Below are positions 8,350 through 15,566 of a stretch of DNA of 25,559 nt, one piece after another (the first letter of the stretch is position 1; the number at the start of each line of letters is the position of its first letter). The notes beneath the pieces are model-generated. The model was not told where the DNA came from. It did not search any database and was given only the letters and a program-made list of their open reading frames with translations. The stretch is from Verrucomicrobia bacterium UBA3750 (GTDB lineage: Bacteria > Verrucomicrobiota > Kiritimatiellia > RFP12 > UBA1067): assembly GCA_002371755.1 (NCBI GenBank), contig DFGM01000139.1, positions 1 through 25,559 on the forward strand, read 5' to 3'. A program made the position numbers and the translations under genes.

Positions 8350-9045
8350 ATGCTTGAAAATCTAAAAGAAGAAGTATTTGCCGCCAACCAAAGACTGGTC
8401 GCGAGCGGTCTCGTGGTGCTTACATGGGGTAACGCCTCAGGATTCGACCCTGAAAGCGGTCTTCTCGTCATAAAACCCTCTGGCGTGAGCTATGAGACGA
8501 TGAAGCCGTCAGACATGGTGGTTGTGGATCTCGAGGGTAAAGTCGTGGAAGGGAATCTCCGCCCTTCCAGCGACACCCCCACCCACATCGAGTTCTACAA
8601 GCACTTCGCCGGGGTGCGCGGCGCAGTGCATACGCATTCCACGGAAGCGACAGCCTGGGCGCAAGCCTGCCGGGAAATCCCGGCCTATGGCACCACCCAC
8701 GCCGATACGTTCCACGGCCCAGTGCCGCTGACGCGCTTCCTTACCGAACAGGAAGTCGCCGAAGCCTACGAATTGAACACCGGAAAGGTGATTATCGAGC
8801 GCTTCAAGGACCTCGACCCCCTCGCCGTGCCGGGAGTCCTCGTGGCCGGGCACGCCCCCTTCACCTGGGGCAAGGATGCGGCCGATGCCGTAGACCACGC
8901 CATAGCGCTGGAGGCTATCGCCAAGATGGCGCGCCTCACCGAGGCAATCTGCGCCGCCAAACCCGCACCGGGCCTCGTCCCGTATGTCGGCGAGAAGCAT
9001 TACCAGCGAAAACATGGCAAAAACGCCTATTACGGCCAAAAATAA
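8350..9045 (+). CDS. araD: L-ribulose-5-phosphate 4-epimerase
   Basis: Converts L-ribulose 5-phosphate to D-xylulose 5-phosphate, which enters the pentose phosphate pathway. The 231-aa protein has the same length as E. coli AraD and matches it closely along its length: LTWGNASGFDPESG, VIKPSGVSYE, PSSDTPTHIEFY, the zinc-binding HTH of AVHTHSTEATAWAQ, GTTHADTFHG, VLVAGHAPFTWGKDAADAV and the C-terminal KHYQRKHGKNAYYGQ. These cover the class II aldolase fold with its metal-binding histidines. TAGGAG at 8335-8340 supports ATG 8350, 26 bp after the symporter stop. It is the last gene of the operon, closed by the terminator at 9066-9104. No arabinose isomerase gene is in the window. Confidence 0.96.
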   Translation: MLENLKEEVFAANQRLVASGLVVLTWGNASGFDPESGLLVIKPSGVSYETMKPSDMVVVDLEGKVVEGNLRPSSDTPTHIEFYKHFAGVRGAVHTHSTEATAWAQACREIPAYGTTHADTFHGPVPLTRFLTEQEVAEAYELNTGKVIIERFKDLDPLAVPGVLVAGHAPFTWGKDAADAVDHAIALEAIAKMARLTEAICAAKPAPGLVPYVGEKHYQRKHGKNAYYGQK

Positions 9046-9065
9046 CGCAGTTATGGCCGCCAACA

Positions 9066-9104
9066 GCCCGAGTGCGCACATCAGCGCACCCGGGCCTTTT
9101 TTTT
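9066..9104 (+). terminator. Rho-independent terminator of the pentose operon
   Basis: A 12-bp stem (9066-9077 with 9084-9095, one A/C mismatch) around a 6-nt loop, GC-rich, followed by eight consecutive T (9097-9104). It lies 20 bp after the araD stop. Confidence 0.92.
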
Positions 9105-9128
9105 ATCTCCCCAAGCCATCCCGCCACC

Positions 9129-9304
9129 AATGGGCATTGGGTGGGAATCCAATGGGCATTGGATTGGAATTCAATGGGCATTGGATTCGGATTCAATGGG
9201 CATTGGATTCCAATTCAATGGGCATTGGATTCCAATTCAATGGGCATTGGATTTGAGAGTGAAGCCCATTGGATTCCCGGCCAATGCCCATTGGATTCCC
9301 ACCC
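9129..9304. repeat. Array of eight 22-bp units with a dyad-symmetric core
   Basis: Units start at 9129, 9151, 9173, 9195, 9217, 9239, 9261 and 9283, an exact 22-bp period without exception. The first six begin with the invariant core AATGGGCATTGG; the last 10 bp vary (best form ATTCCAATTC). In units 7 and 8 the centre is GCCC instead of GGGC; unit 8 keeps the flanks, while unit 7 begins GAAG instead of AATG. With the preceding CC or TC the core reads CCAATG-GG-CATTGG, a 6-bp inverted repeat. A period close to two helical turns with conserved dyads suggests protein-binding sites. The repeats translate without stops in several frames, which produces spurious ORFs of about 90-140 codons here. 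Confidence 0.9.
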
Positions 9305-9321
9305 CCCTGCTCCGGGGTGGG
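9298..9321. repeat. GC-rich inverted repeat after the 22-bp array
   Basis: CCCACCCC (9298-9305) and GGGGTGGG (9314-9321) form a perfect 8-bp stem over an 8-nt loop. No T tract follows on either strand, so it is not an evident terminator. From here to the promoter at 9409 I see nothing else. Confidence 0.5.
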
Positions 9322-9408
9322 GCGGGCGCTCTGGGCGAGGCGCTCCGGCTCACCACCGTCCCTGCACCCCCCGACCTCCGCAATCCGATACCCGCAGCGC
9401 GGAAAATA

Positions 9409-9417
9409 TGCTATAAT
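9409..9417 (+). promoter_or_regulatory. Extended -10 promoter of the polysaccharide cluster
   Basis: TG, one base, then TATAAT (9412-9417). No convincing -35 is found at 16-18 bp. The predicted start falls at about 9423-9425, about 120 nt upstream of the first glycosyltransferase gene. Confidence 0.6.
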
Positions 9418-9423
9418 ATGCGC

Positions 9424-9545
9424 ATGGTGAAAATCTTCACCTGTCCCGGGAGCAAGATGCCCAGGCTGGATATTTCGATTTGGAGCGCCAAGTATAGTGG
9501 ATACTTGACGGTCGCGGAGCGTTGCGCCAAAGCGGGGAGGGGCGG
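9424..9545 (+). promoter_or_regulatory. 5' leader of the polysaccharide transcript, with a start-proximal hairpin
   Basis: GGTGAA (9426-9431) pairs with TTCACC (9436-9441) over AATC, forming a stem-loop within 2-3 nt of the predicted transcript start. A 41-codon open frame starts at ATG 9424 and ends with TGA 9547-9549, overlapping the glycosyltransferase ATG at 9546 (ATGA). It could be a leader peptide or chance. No known riboswitch fold was recognised. Confidence 0.35.
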
Positions 9546-10316
9546 ATGAATGCTTCTTCTGAATGCACAGTCCTCGTGACTTCGTGCGACGCCTATCACG
9601 ATATCGAAGCGCTGTTTCTCGCTATGTGGCGAAAATACTGGCCAGAGTGTCCTTTCCGGCTGGTTTTGCTCACTGAGACGCTGCCTACGCCGGGTTTTGA
9701 CGAAACAATCTGCACCGGCCGCGGCAAAACGTGGTGCCAGATGCTTTCAGAGGCGTTGGAGCAGATTGGCACACCCTATGTGCTCATGCTGATGAATGAT
9801 TATTTCCTCTCTTCTCCGGTTGACACGGGCAGATTCATGCAGAGACTCCGCGAAGCGAAGCGTTACGAGGCGGCGAGCCTGCGGCTCATGCCGAATCCGC
9901 CGGGGAAGCATCCTTGGGAGGGAAGCGACCTCATGGAGATGCCGAAAAACACCGCCTATTGCGTGACTTGCCAGGCGACAATCTGGGAGCGCGACTTTTT
10001 GCTTTCGTTGGCGCGGCGCAACAAGAGCGCGTGGGAATTCGAGCGCTATGGCTCCTTCATGATGAAAGACGAAGCGCGTCCTCTTCTCGTGACGCGAGAG
10101 AAGGAGTTTCCCTTTCTTGATTGCGTACATAAAGGATATTGGGAGAAATGGGGCTTAGAGCTCCTTGCGCGCGAAGGCGTGCCATATTCCGGAAGCCGCA
10201 CTCTGCCGCCGGCAAACGTGCGGCTTGCCGAATGGGCGAAAGCGGCGATCTTCCGCCTTCTCCCGTGGAATCTCATCGTGCGGACGCAAAACATCTTCAA
10301 TGCCGGGAAGAAATGA
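9546..10316 (+). CDS. Putative glycosyltransferase, 256 aa
   Basis: A likely GT-A-fold glycosyltransferase of unassigned family, the first gene of the polysaccharide cluster. The N-terminus ECTVLVTSCDAYHDIEALFLAMWRKYWP is the usual opening beta strand plus donor-site helix. YVLMLMNDYFLSSPVD (about residues 77-92) occupies the place of the DXD metal/nucleotide-sugar motif, although it reads MND rather than DXD. No signal peptide or strong membrane segment is present, so it should act at the cytoplasmic face. I chose ATG 9546 over the longer in-frame start at 9522 because GGGGAGGGG (9534-9542) lies just before it. Base composition resembles the surrounding chromosome (57 percent GC in the sampled line at 9661), unlike the glycosyltransferases after the RAYT gene. 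The acceptor and donor sugars cannot be told from the sequence. Confidence 0.7.
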   Translation: MNASSECTVLVTSCDAYHDIEALFLAMWRKYWPECPFRLVLLTETLPTPGFDETICTGRGKTWCQMLSEALEQIGTPYVLMLMNDYFLSSPVDTGRFMQRLREAKRYEAASLRLMPNPPGKHPWEGSDLMEMPKNTAYCVTCQATIWERDFLLSLARRNKSAWEFERYGSFMMKDEARPLLVTREKEFPFLDCVHKGYWEKWGLELLAREGVPYSGSRTLPPANVRLAEWAKAAIFRLLPWNLIVRTQNIFNAGKK

Positions 10317-10352
10317 GCCGCCCGGCCGGGCGATGGCCGGCCTGCCTCTCTG

Positions 10353-11513
10353 ATGGAAACCATGAGCAGCGAGATCCGTCGCTATCGGCGAAATGGCGCC
10401 TGGGATTATTCGAAAGGCATGGGGCTCTTTGTGACAATCGCCACCGAGCCAAGGCGGCCGCTATTCGGGAAGGTGGCGCAAGGGAAGGTGATACATTCGG
10501 CACTGGGGAAGATAGTGCTCGAATCGCTCGAGGCAATGCCGCGCTACAATCCGGGCATATCGCTATTCGCCCATGTCGTAATGCCGGATCACGTGCATTT
10601 CAATTGCCACATCGCATCAGGGCTGAAAGAGCCGCTAAAGGCTTTCGGCAAGGCGATAAGCCGCTTCAAAAACTACACGACCAAACAAGCCAAGCTCATG
10701 GGGCTGGTTGGGCGCAGCCCAACCAGCGCTACACATGGCGCCCCCCTTCCCTATCTTGATGGCCAAGCTGCGCTTGGCCAAGCCTATCTCGATGGCCAAG
10801 CTATGCTTGGCCAAATCCAGGCTGTGCATGGCCAAGCCTATCTCGATGGCCAAGCTGTGCTTGGCCAAGCCCAAATCCAGGCTGTGCCTGGCCTGCTCTG
10901 GCAGCAGGGCTGCCATGATTGGCTTTGCCCAAATCGCGCCAAGATTGTGGCCACATCGCGCTATATCACCTACAATCCCCAAAAATGGGAGCTTATGTAT
11001 GGGTGCGACAGGCGCCTTCGCATCATCGAGCCGCTCGATTCGCCGCGCCTGGATGCGGCAGATTACTGGAAGGGCGTGGGCAATATCGCGCTTCTGAAGC
11101 CCGATTCGCCCATGGTGTCGCTGCGCGTATCGCGCCGCGTGCGCGATATTTCGGCCGTTGTGCAGCGCATGGAAAGCGCCGTCGCCAAGGGCTACACGAT
11201 AATCTCCGGCTTCATATCGCCAGGCGAGCGCGCAGTATTGGCCATGCTCCTCAATCACCCAAAGGCGCACTTCATCCGCATGCGGCCAAGTTGCATCCCC
11301 AACGTGCGCTTCCGCCCGGAAAGCGCATATATCGACGCCTTCATGGATGAGCGCTATCTCGAGATCGCACGCGGCAACGACGAGACGGAATTCGGCCGCG
11401 CCGCCTGCCTCGATCTCAATGAAGAAATAGTGAATATAGCCACGGCCGGCAATGGCCTAGCCGTGTATTTCACCGAACAGGGCATGAAGATGCTGAAAAG
11501 GGGTGAGGGATGA
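10353..11513 (+). CDS. REP-associated tyrosine transposase (RAYT, Y1 HUH family) with an in-frame hairpin array and C-terminal extension
   Basis: A RAYT of the Y1/HUH single-strand nuclease family; such proteins recognise and move REP hairpins. Residues about 8-117 carry the catalytic core: WDYSKGMGLFVTIATEP, the HUH motif in VMPDHVHF (HVH at 80-82), and the probable nucleophile Tyr108 in SRFKNYTTK. The usual RAYT ending, ITYNPQKWELM, comes at about 205-215. Between them, residues about 118-188 are low-complexity (repeated YLDGQA..LGQ) and are encoded by seven hairpins with 3-nt loops. Residues about 220-386 are an extra domain; GYTIISGFISPGERAVL hints at a Rossmann/DprA-like fold, with low certainty. 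The gene lies in the glycosyltransferase operon, 36 bp after its neighbour, and its TGA overlaps the next gene's ATG. No convincing RBS is seen; ATG 10362 is an alternative start. Confidence 0.88.
   Translation: METMSSEIRRYRRNGAWDYSKGMGLFVTIATEPRRPLFGKVAQGKVIHSALGKIVLESLEAMPRYNPGISLFAHVVMPDHVHFNCHIASGLKEPLKAFGKAISRFKNYTTKQAKLMGLVGRSPTSATHGAPLPYLDGQAALGQAYLDGQAMLGQIQAVHGQAYLDGQAVLGQAQIQAVPGLLWQQGCHDWLCPNRAKIVATSRYITYNPQKWELMYGCDRRLRIIEPLDSPRLDAADYWKGVGNIALLKPDSPMVSLRVSRRVRDISAVVQRMESAVAKGYTIISGFISPGERAVLAMLLNHPKAHFIRMRPSCIPNVRFRPESAYIDAFMDERYLEIARGNDETEFGRAACLDLNEEIVNIATAGNGLAVYFTEQGMKMLKRGEG
10703..10915. repeat. REP-like array: seven hairpins with 3-nt loops inside the RAYT gene
   Basis: Hairpins at 10703-10727 (11-bp arms GCTGGTTGGGC/GCCCAACCAGC), 10760-10780, 10793-10813 and 10847-10867 (identical arms TGGCCAAGC/GCTTGGCCA; loops TGC, TAT, TGT), 10817-10831 and 10877-10891 (arms CCAGGC/GCCTGG, the first with one mismatch), and 10899-10915 (TGGCAGC/GCTGCCA). 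Every loop is exactly 3 nt. The three TGGCCAAGC hairpins are each preceded by GA. Spacings between like units are 33, 54 and 60 bp, all multiples of three, so the reading frame is kept. Confidence 0.9.
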
Positions 11514-12550
11514 GCGCCATGCATCGCATTCTCTATATTTCAAGCTCGCATTCTCCTTGGTATTCCAAAGGGACGACAGCGAAAGAACATTTTGCCAACG
11601 CTCCGTATAGTATAGATGCAATTGGTTATAATCTTGAAAAGCGTGGATGGGTAGTAGCTTGGCTTGGGTGGGCAGATACGCACAATCCCTTCCATCTCGC
11701 AAAAGAAATCGATGATTTCAAACCCGACATCATCTACACATATGGCGGGCTTGTGGGGCTTAATCCCTTGATTGCACGGCGATACATATGCACACACAAA
11801 GCATTCAAGATTGTGCATGGATGGGATGACGAGTATGGCATTATAGCACAATATGCCGTTCCCAAGCCGTTTAATTTCTTGGCTCGCATATTTTTCGACT
11901 GTATGGAAAAGCGGATCGTCAAACACTCTGATGCAGTCGTCACACTCAGCCGTTATCTAATGCTGAAAGGGGCTAAGTGGGGTATCGGGTGTCATTACAT
12001 TCCGAATGGCGCAGATGAAGTAGAAATGCCCGACACCGCGTCAAGTGCCATCAAACTTGAAGGGAGATTCAATGTCGTCTACTGCGGCGACAAAGCAAAA
12101 TGGAAACGAGTAGAGCCGCTTTGCCAAGCCATGGCACAGTTGCCGCTCGACATAAAGCTCTACTTAACCGGTCGCAACGAAGATTATCTCGCAAAGTATG
12201 CTTCTCCAAACTGCATATTCCTTGGCTACATTCCTCGCCAGGATCAAATGTCCGTGATGTCGCAAGCGAATGCATTCGTCTTTACCGCCAATCAGGATTG
12301 CAATGCTAAACTTCAAGAATATCTGCGCTGGAAGAAGCCAATAATCGGCTATGATGGGCGGCCAAATCTCTTCTTCAAGAATGGCAGAAACGCTTTATTG
12401 ACAAAGGATTATGCCTCAGCGATTCTCCGCCTCGCCAATGACCCGGAATTGTGTACGCAAATTGCCGCCAACGCCTCTGCCGATATCCCAATATACTCCT
12501 GGCCGGAAATAGCGACACAGCACGAAGAATACTTCAACAGCATACGATGA
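11510..12550 (+). CDS. Glycosyltransferase, GT4-like (GT-B fold)
   Basis: A 346-aa retaining glycosyltransferase of the GT4 type, cytoplasmic, likely adding a sugar to a lipid-linked saccharide. The N-terminal domain shows ILYISSSHSPWYSKGTTAKE, DFKPDIIYTYGGL and FKIVHGWDDEYG. CHYIPNGAD near residue 160 is the interdomain IPNG hallmark. VVYCGDKAKWKRVEPLCQAM begins the nucleotide-sugar-binding half, and NAKLQEYLRWKKPIIGYDG near 265-285 corresponds to the E-x7-E-type donor region. The ATG overlaps the RAYT stop by ATGA; ATG 11519 is an alternative start. The gene is AT-rich (33 percent GC in the sampled line at 11581), in contrast with the RAYT gene just before it. It overlaps the following GT9 gene, again by ATGA. 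Confidence 0.85.
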   Translation: MSAMHRILYISSSHSPWYSKGTTAKEHFANAPYSIDAIGYNLEKRGWVVAWLGWADTHNPFHLAKEIDDFKPDIIYTYGGLVGLNPLIARRYICTHKAFKIVHGWDDEYGIIAQYAVPKPFNFLARIFFDCMEKRIVKHSDAVVTLSRYLMLKGAKWGIGCHYIPNGADEVEMPDTASSAIKLEGRFNVVYCGDKAKWKRVEPLCQAMAQLPLDIKLYLTGRNEDYLAKYASPNCIFLGYIPRQDQMSVMSQANAFVFTANQDCNAKLQEYLRWKKPIIGYDGRPNLFFKNGRNALLTKDYASAILRLANDPELCTQIAANASADIPIYSWPEIATQHEEYFNSIR

Positions 12551-13533
12551 AGAAAAAAATCCTCATAATTCGGCTTGATGCGATTGGAGATTATATTCTT
12601 TGGCGCAACTGCCTGCATTTCATACGCTACAGCGCGGCCTACCGCGATGCGCATATCACGGTTCTTGGCAATCCCGCCTGGAAAAACATAGCCGAAACTC
12701 TGGATGGCGATTGCGCGGATGAATGGATATGGGCAGAGAACCGGAACAGCCTCTTTCGTCAAAGTTTCGAGAATCTACTCCCCGGATTCATATGGGAGCG
12801 CAGAGTGAACTTGGCACAGCGCAAATTGCGCGACAGATTGATTGCTCTGCATTTCGAAGAGATAATCCTTCCGCAAGTTTTCCATGATCCGCAAATTGAC
12901 GCTCTTGCCTATGGAATAGCTCCGGCAACAATCGGCGTTGCAGGCACGTGCGCAAGTCACGCCCGGATAATCAATACGGGGAACAACCCCTTCGTGTTTC
13001 TCCAGAACAGATCTTTTGCGGAAGAGCTGACCGGAGAACGGTGCACTGTCTCATTGGCAATGGAATTACCGGCAAAAAAAAACAAGAAGGAACAAGCAAT
13101 CTTCTTTACCGGAGCATCGCACTGGACACGCCGTTGGCCCATGAAGCGTTGGCACGAATTGCAACACTTCGTCGAGAGTGGGATAGGTCTTGAAGTGAAA
13201 TATGCCGGCAGACCAGAAGATCCAAGGATGCCACTATGCGCATTTGCCATGGAAATGGAATCTTCAAGAATTGTCGTATCCAACGACACCATGGCCTTGC
13301 ATATGGCTGCCGCGCTAAAAGTGCCTGCCGTGGGAATAGTCAATGGCGTTTCAGGCAAAGACAGCTTTTGGCCCTATCCGCCAAGACTTAGAGAGAATGT
13401 TGCTATAGTGGCTCCGACAAAGTATAAGCGATGCCCCATTCCGGGTTTGCCTGGCAAGCAAATAACGCAATATGGCGCACTTGCTTCAATAACCGCAGAA
13501 AACGTCTTTACAGAGATAAAGCAGCTATTATAA
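12547..13533 (+). CDS. Glycosyltransferase family 9 (heptosyltransferase-like)
   Basis: A 328-aa GT9 enzyme, the family of LPS-core heptosyltransferases. IIRLDAIGDYILWRN (about 6-20) matches the family's opening RLxAIGD motif, FTGASHWTRRWPMKRWHEL (about 187-205) the xGAS...KRWPxxRW motif, and VSNDTMALHMAAALKVPAVGI (about 243-263) the TxDTgxxHlAaalg...P donor-site motif. Heptose or another sugar could be the donor; the family also has non-heptose members. I chose ATG 12547, which overlaps the previous gene's TGA, over an in-frame ATG at 12451, because the sequence before it does not resemble the family. It is part of the AT-rich block (42 percent GC in the sampled line at 12841). Confidence 0.88.
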   Translation: MKKKILIIRLDAIGDYILWRNCLHFIRYSAAYRDAHITVLGNPAWKNIAETLDGDCADEWIWAENRNSLFRQSFENLLPGFIWERRVNLAQRKLRDRLIALHFEEIILPQVFHDPQIDALAYGIAPATIGVAGTCASHARIINTGNNPFVFLQNRSFAEELTGERCTVSLAMELPAKKNKKEQAIFFTGASHWTRRWPMKRWHELQHFVESGIGLEVKYAGRPEDPRMPLCAFAMEMESSRIVVSNDTMALHMAAALKVPAVGIVNGVSGKDSFWPYPPRLRENVAIVAPTKYKRCPIPGLPGKQITQYGALASITAENVFTEIKQLL

Positions 13534-13542
13534 GGAGAACAC

Positions 13543-14511
13543 ATGCAATTTGAATGCGCCCCAGTATTACTCATCAATTTCTGCCGCCCTGATTTCACAA
13601 AGGCGCAAATCGATAGACTGCGTGAAATTAAACCGAAGCAGGTTTTTATGGCCGTTGATGGACCACGACCGGGCCGTGAATCCGATATCGAAGTTTGCAA
13701 GGCTGTTCGCGCTTTAGCAAAGGATATTGATTGGCCTTGCAAGATCAAGACATTGTTCCAGGGGGAAAACCTTGGATGCAAGTATGCTCCCCCGGCGGCA
13801 ATAACATGGTTCTTCGAAAATGTCGAGTCCGGTATTATACTTGAAGACGATGTATGCCCGACGCCTGAATTCTTCCGCTTCGCTACAGAACTCCTTGAAC
13901 GTTACAGGGACGATGAGAGGGTTGGCATGATAGCAGGCTTCAATCGCTATAATATCCAGACCGATGCCGAAGCGTCTTATCATTTCAATGCCCACCCGGA
14001 TATCTGGGGATGGGGAACCTGGCGGCGCGTATGGCGCAACTACGATGTTGAACTGCATGACGCACAGAGGGGGCAAATTGCATCAATCCGCCTTGCCACC
14101 CGGCGCGGACGCCACGATTTTCTTTGCGGGATCAAAGCGGTGGGAAACGGTCTTCAAACATGGGATTATCAGTTCGGCCTTATGTTCATGATGCGGGAAT
14201 ACCTATCGGCCACCCCAAAAGAGAAGCTCGTCGCAAATCATGGTGTAAACGAATGCCGAGGTTCAAACACGACCGGATATATGTTCGACTCGCATTATTT
14301 CAATACCCCTGGCACCATGCACTTCCCTCTGGTTCACCCCGCCGAGATAACGGCCGATATTCGCAAGATGCGGCAAGAAGAGCTAAGAGAGTTCGGCATT
14401 ATTCCTCGCGCAATAACATGGCTTGGTTGCAAAATACCAAGCATCATACCGCTCCTTGAAACTGTTGGAAGATTCTTCGAGCGGTTGATGCCTCTGGCCT
14501 TCAAAATATAG
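13543..14511 (+). CDS. Glycosyltransferase, GT-A fold, 322 aa
   Basis: A cytoplasmic glycosyltransferase with a GT2/GNT-I-like layout. APVLLINFCRPDFTKAQIDRL opens the fold, FQGENLGCKYAPPAAITWFF is the mid-domain acceptor-side segment, and GIILEDDVCPTPEFFRF (about 97-113) contains the EDD metal-binding motif. DIWGWGTWRRVW (about 153-164) is shared with bacterial proteins annotated as HlpA-like or methyltransferase-associated glycosyltransferases. The C-terminal 40 residues contain a hydrophobic stretch, ITWLGCKIPSIIPLL, that may touch the membrane. AAGGAG at 13532-13537 gives a good RBS for ATG 13543. It is in the AT-rich block, 9 bp after the GT9 gene. Linkage specificity is unknown. Confidence 0.82.
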   Translation: MQFECAPVLLINFCRPDFTKAQIDRLREIKPKQVFMAVDGPRPGRESDIEVCKAVRALAKDIDWPCKIKTLFQGENLGCKYAPPAAITWFFENVESGIILEDDVCPTPEFFRFATELLERYRDDERVGMIAGFNRYNIQTDAEASYHFNAHPDIWGWGTWRRVWRNYDVELHDAQRGQIASIRLATRRGRHDFLCGIKAVGNGLQTWDYQFGLMFMMREYLSATPKEKLVANHGVNECRGSNTTGYMFDSHYFNTPGTMHFPLVHPAEITADIRKMRQEELREFGIIPRAITWLGCKIPSIIPLLETVGRFFERLMPLAFKI

Positions 14512-14519
14512 AATCTGGC

Positions 14520-15554
14520 ATGACTACGATCAATCGCATATCAATACTCATCGCAGCATACCGCAACGCATATTTGCTGAAGCGATGCCTTGATTCGCTG
14601 TTGGCGGCATTTCAGGACGAAATGCCTGAAGTTGTGGTTGTCGATGATTTGCCGGGTGATGAGGAAACGAAAACCGTCGTGGAGGGATTCGCCAAGTTTG
14701 GTATCAAGTTTCATGTAATGGAGAAGAATTGTGGCTTTGCGGGTGCCAACAATGCTGGGTTGCCGCTGTGCACGAAAGAGTTTGTCGTTCTCGTCAATAC
14801 CGACATCGTCTTCCATGACGAGCCGTTTACTGCGATGATCGCTTTTATGGATGCGCATCCGAAGGCGGGCATCTGTCAAGGAACCGTCATCATCAGGAAC
14901 GGTGGCGATGTCGATGGCAAACTCAATGGATGTGGTGCGTTTCTCACAAGATTTGGCGTGAACACTTCTGTTGGATGGTTGGCCGATAGCGATGATACGT
15001 GCGCGAAAGAAGCGCGCAAGTGCTTCGCAGCGTATGGAGCCATGTTCATGCTTCGTCGTGAAATGCTGGATTCGCTGGGGGAGGGGCTATTCCACGCCTT
15101 TTTCCACACATATTATGAAGAAGTTGATTTGTGCCACAGATCATGGCTTGCCGGATGGGAAGTTTGGTACGTACCCACACCTCCCGTCGACCACGCACAT
15201 GGCGCATCTACATGGAAATTCCTTCCGCGAAGGGTTGTTTTGCAACGATTCTACCGCAATATACGGTTTTCGTACCTTACATGTTTCGGCTGGTGGAGAT
15301 TGCTCACCATATATCCCGTGTTCGAACTGCTCGCTGCGGGACAGGCGATTTTGCCTCTGTTCAGACTAAATGCGATGTATTTTCGTGCCCATATGTGGGC
15401 ATGGTGCCATATAATCCTGATGGTACGCAAAGTCTGGCGCACACGGCGTCATATCCAAAGAAACCGAAAAATTGGGGAAAAAGAGCTTATGCGTATAATA
15501 AGCCGTCCCTATCCACTCAAAGATTTTCTGAATTCTGTCAGGGGAAGCCTGTGA
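14520..15554 (+). CDS. Glycosyltransferase family 2 (rhamnosyltransferase-like)
   Basis: A 344-aa GT2 enzyme. ISILIAAYRNAYLLKRCLDSLL and VVVVDDLPGDEET (about 37-49) form the nucleotide-binding half, NCGFAGANNAGL precedes VLVNTDIVF (about 89-97) with the metal-binding DXD-equivalent, and FFHTYYEEVDLCHRSWLAGW (about 194-213) is the ED-containing acceptor/catalytic-base segment typical of polymer rhamnosyl- and galactofuranosyltransferases. Residues about 255-310 hold hydrophobic stretches (YLTCFGWWRLLTIYPVFELL) consistent with membrane contact. The RBS is weak. It lies 8 bp after the previous gene and 12 bp before the broken GT2 gene at 15567. Confidence 0.88.
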   Translation: MTTINRISILIAAYRNAYLLKRCLDSLLAAFQDEMPEVVVVDDLPGDEETKTVVEGFAKFGIKFHVMEKNCGFAGANNAGLPLCTKEFVVLVNTDIVFHDEPFTAMIAFMDAHPKAGICQGTVIIRNGGDVDGKLNGCGAFLTRFGVNTSVGWLADSDDTCAKEARKCFAAYGAMFMLRREMLDSLGEGLFHAFFHTYYEEVDLCHRSWLAGWEVWYVPTPPVDHAHGASTWKFLPRRVVLQRFYRNIRFSYLTCFGWWRLLTIYPVFELLAAGQAILPLFRLNAMYFRAHMWAWCHIILMVRKVWRTRRHIQRNRKIGEKELMRIISRPYPLKDFLNSVRGSL

Positions 15555-15566
15555 AAGAGTATTAAA

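Noticed and set aside
9129..9304. CRISPR array
   Set aside because: The conserved part is only 12 bp and the variable part only 10 bp, at a 22-bp period; there are no 30-40 bp unique spacers and no cas genes.
8936..9549. Several ORFs with repeating NGHWI / QWALD / SMGIGF peptides
   Set aside because: They are the 22-bp array read in different frames (66 bp equals 22 codons); no RBS, and several overlap the araD end or its terminator.
10320..10342. REP or operator between the first glycosyltransferase and the RAYT gene
   Set aside because: GCCCGGCCGGGC (10320-10331) and GGCCGGCC (10335-10342) are palindromes without a loop and unlike the 3-nt-loop hairpins; too little to call.
10760..10915. 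CRISPR or coding tandem repeat in the RAYT gene
   Set aside because: The unit is defined by hairpins with 3-nt loops and irregular spacing (33, 54, 60 bp), which fits REP-type elements rather than CRISPR.
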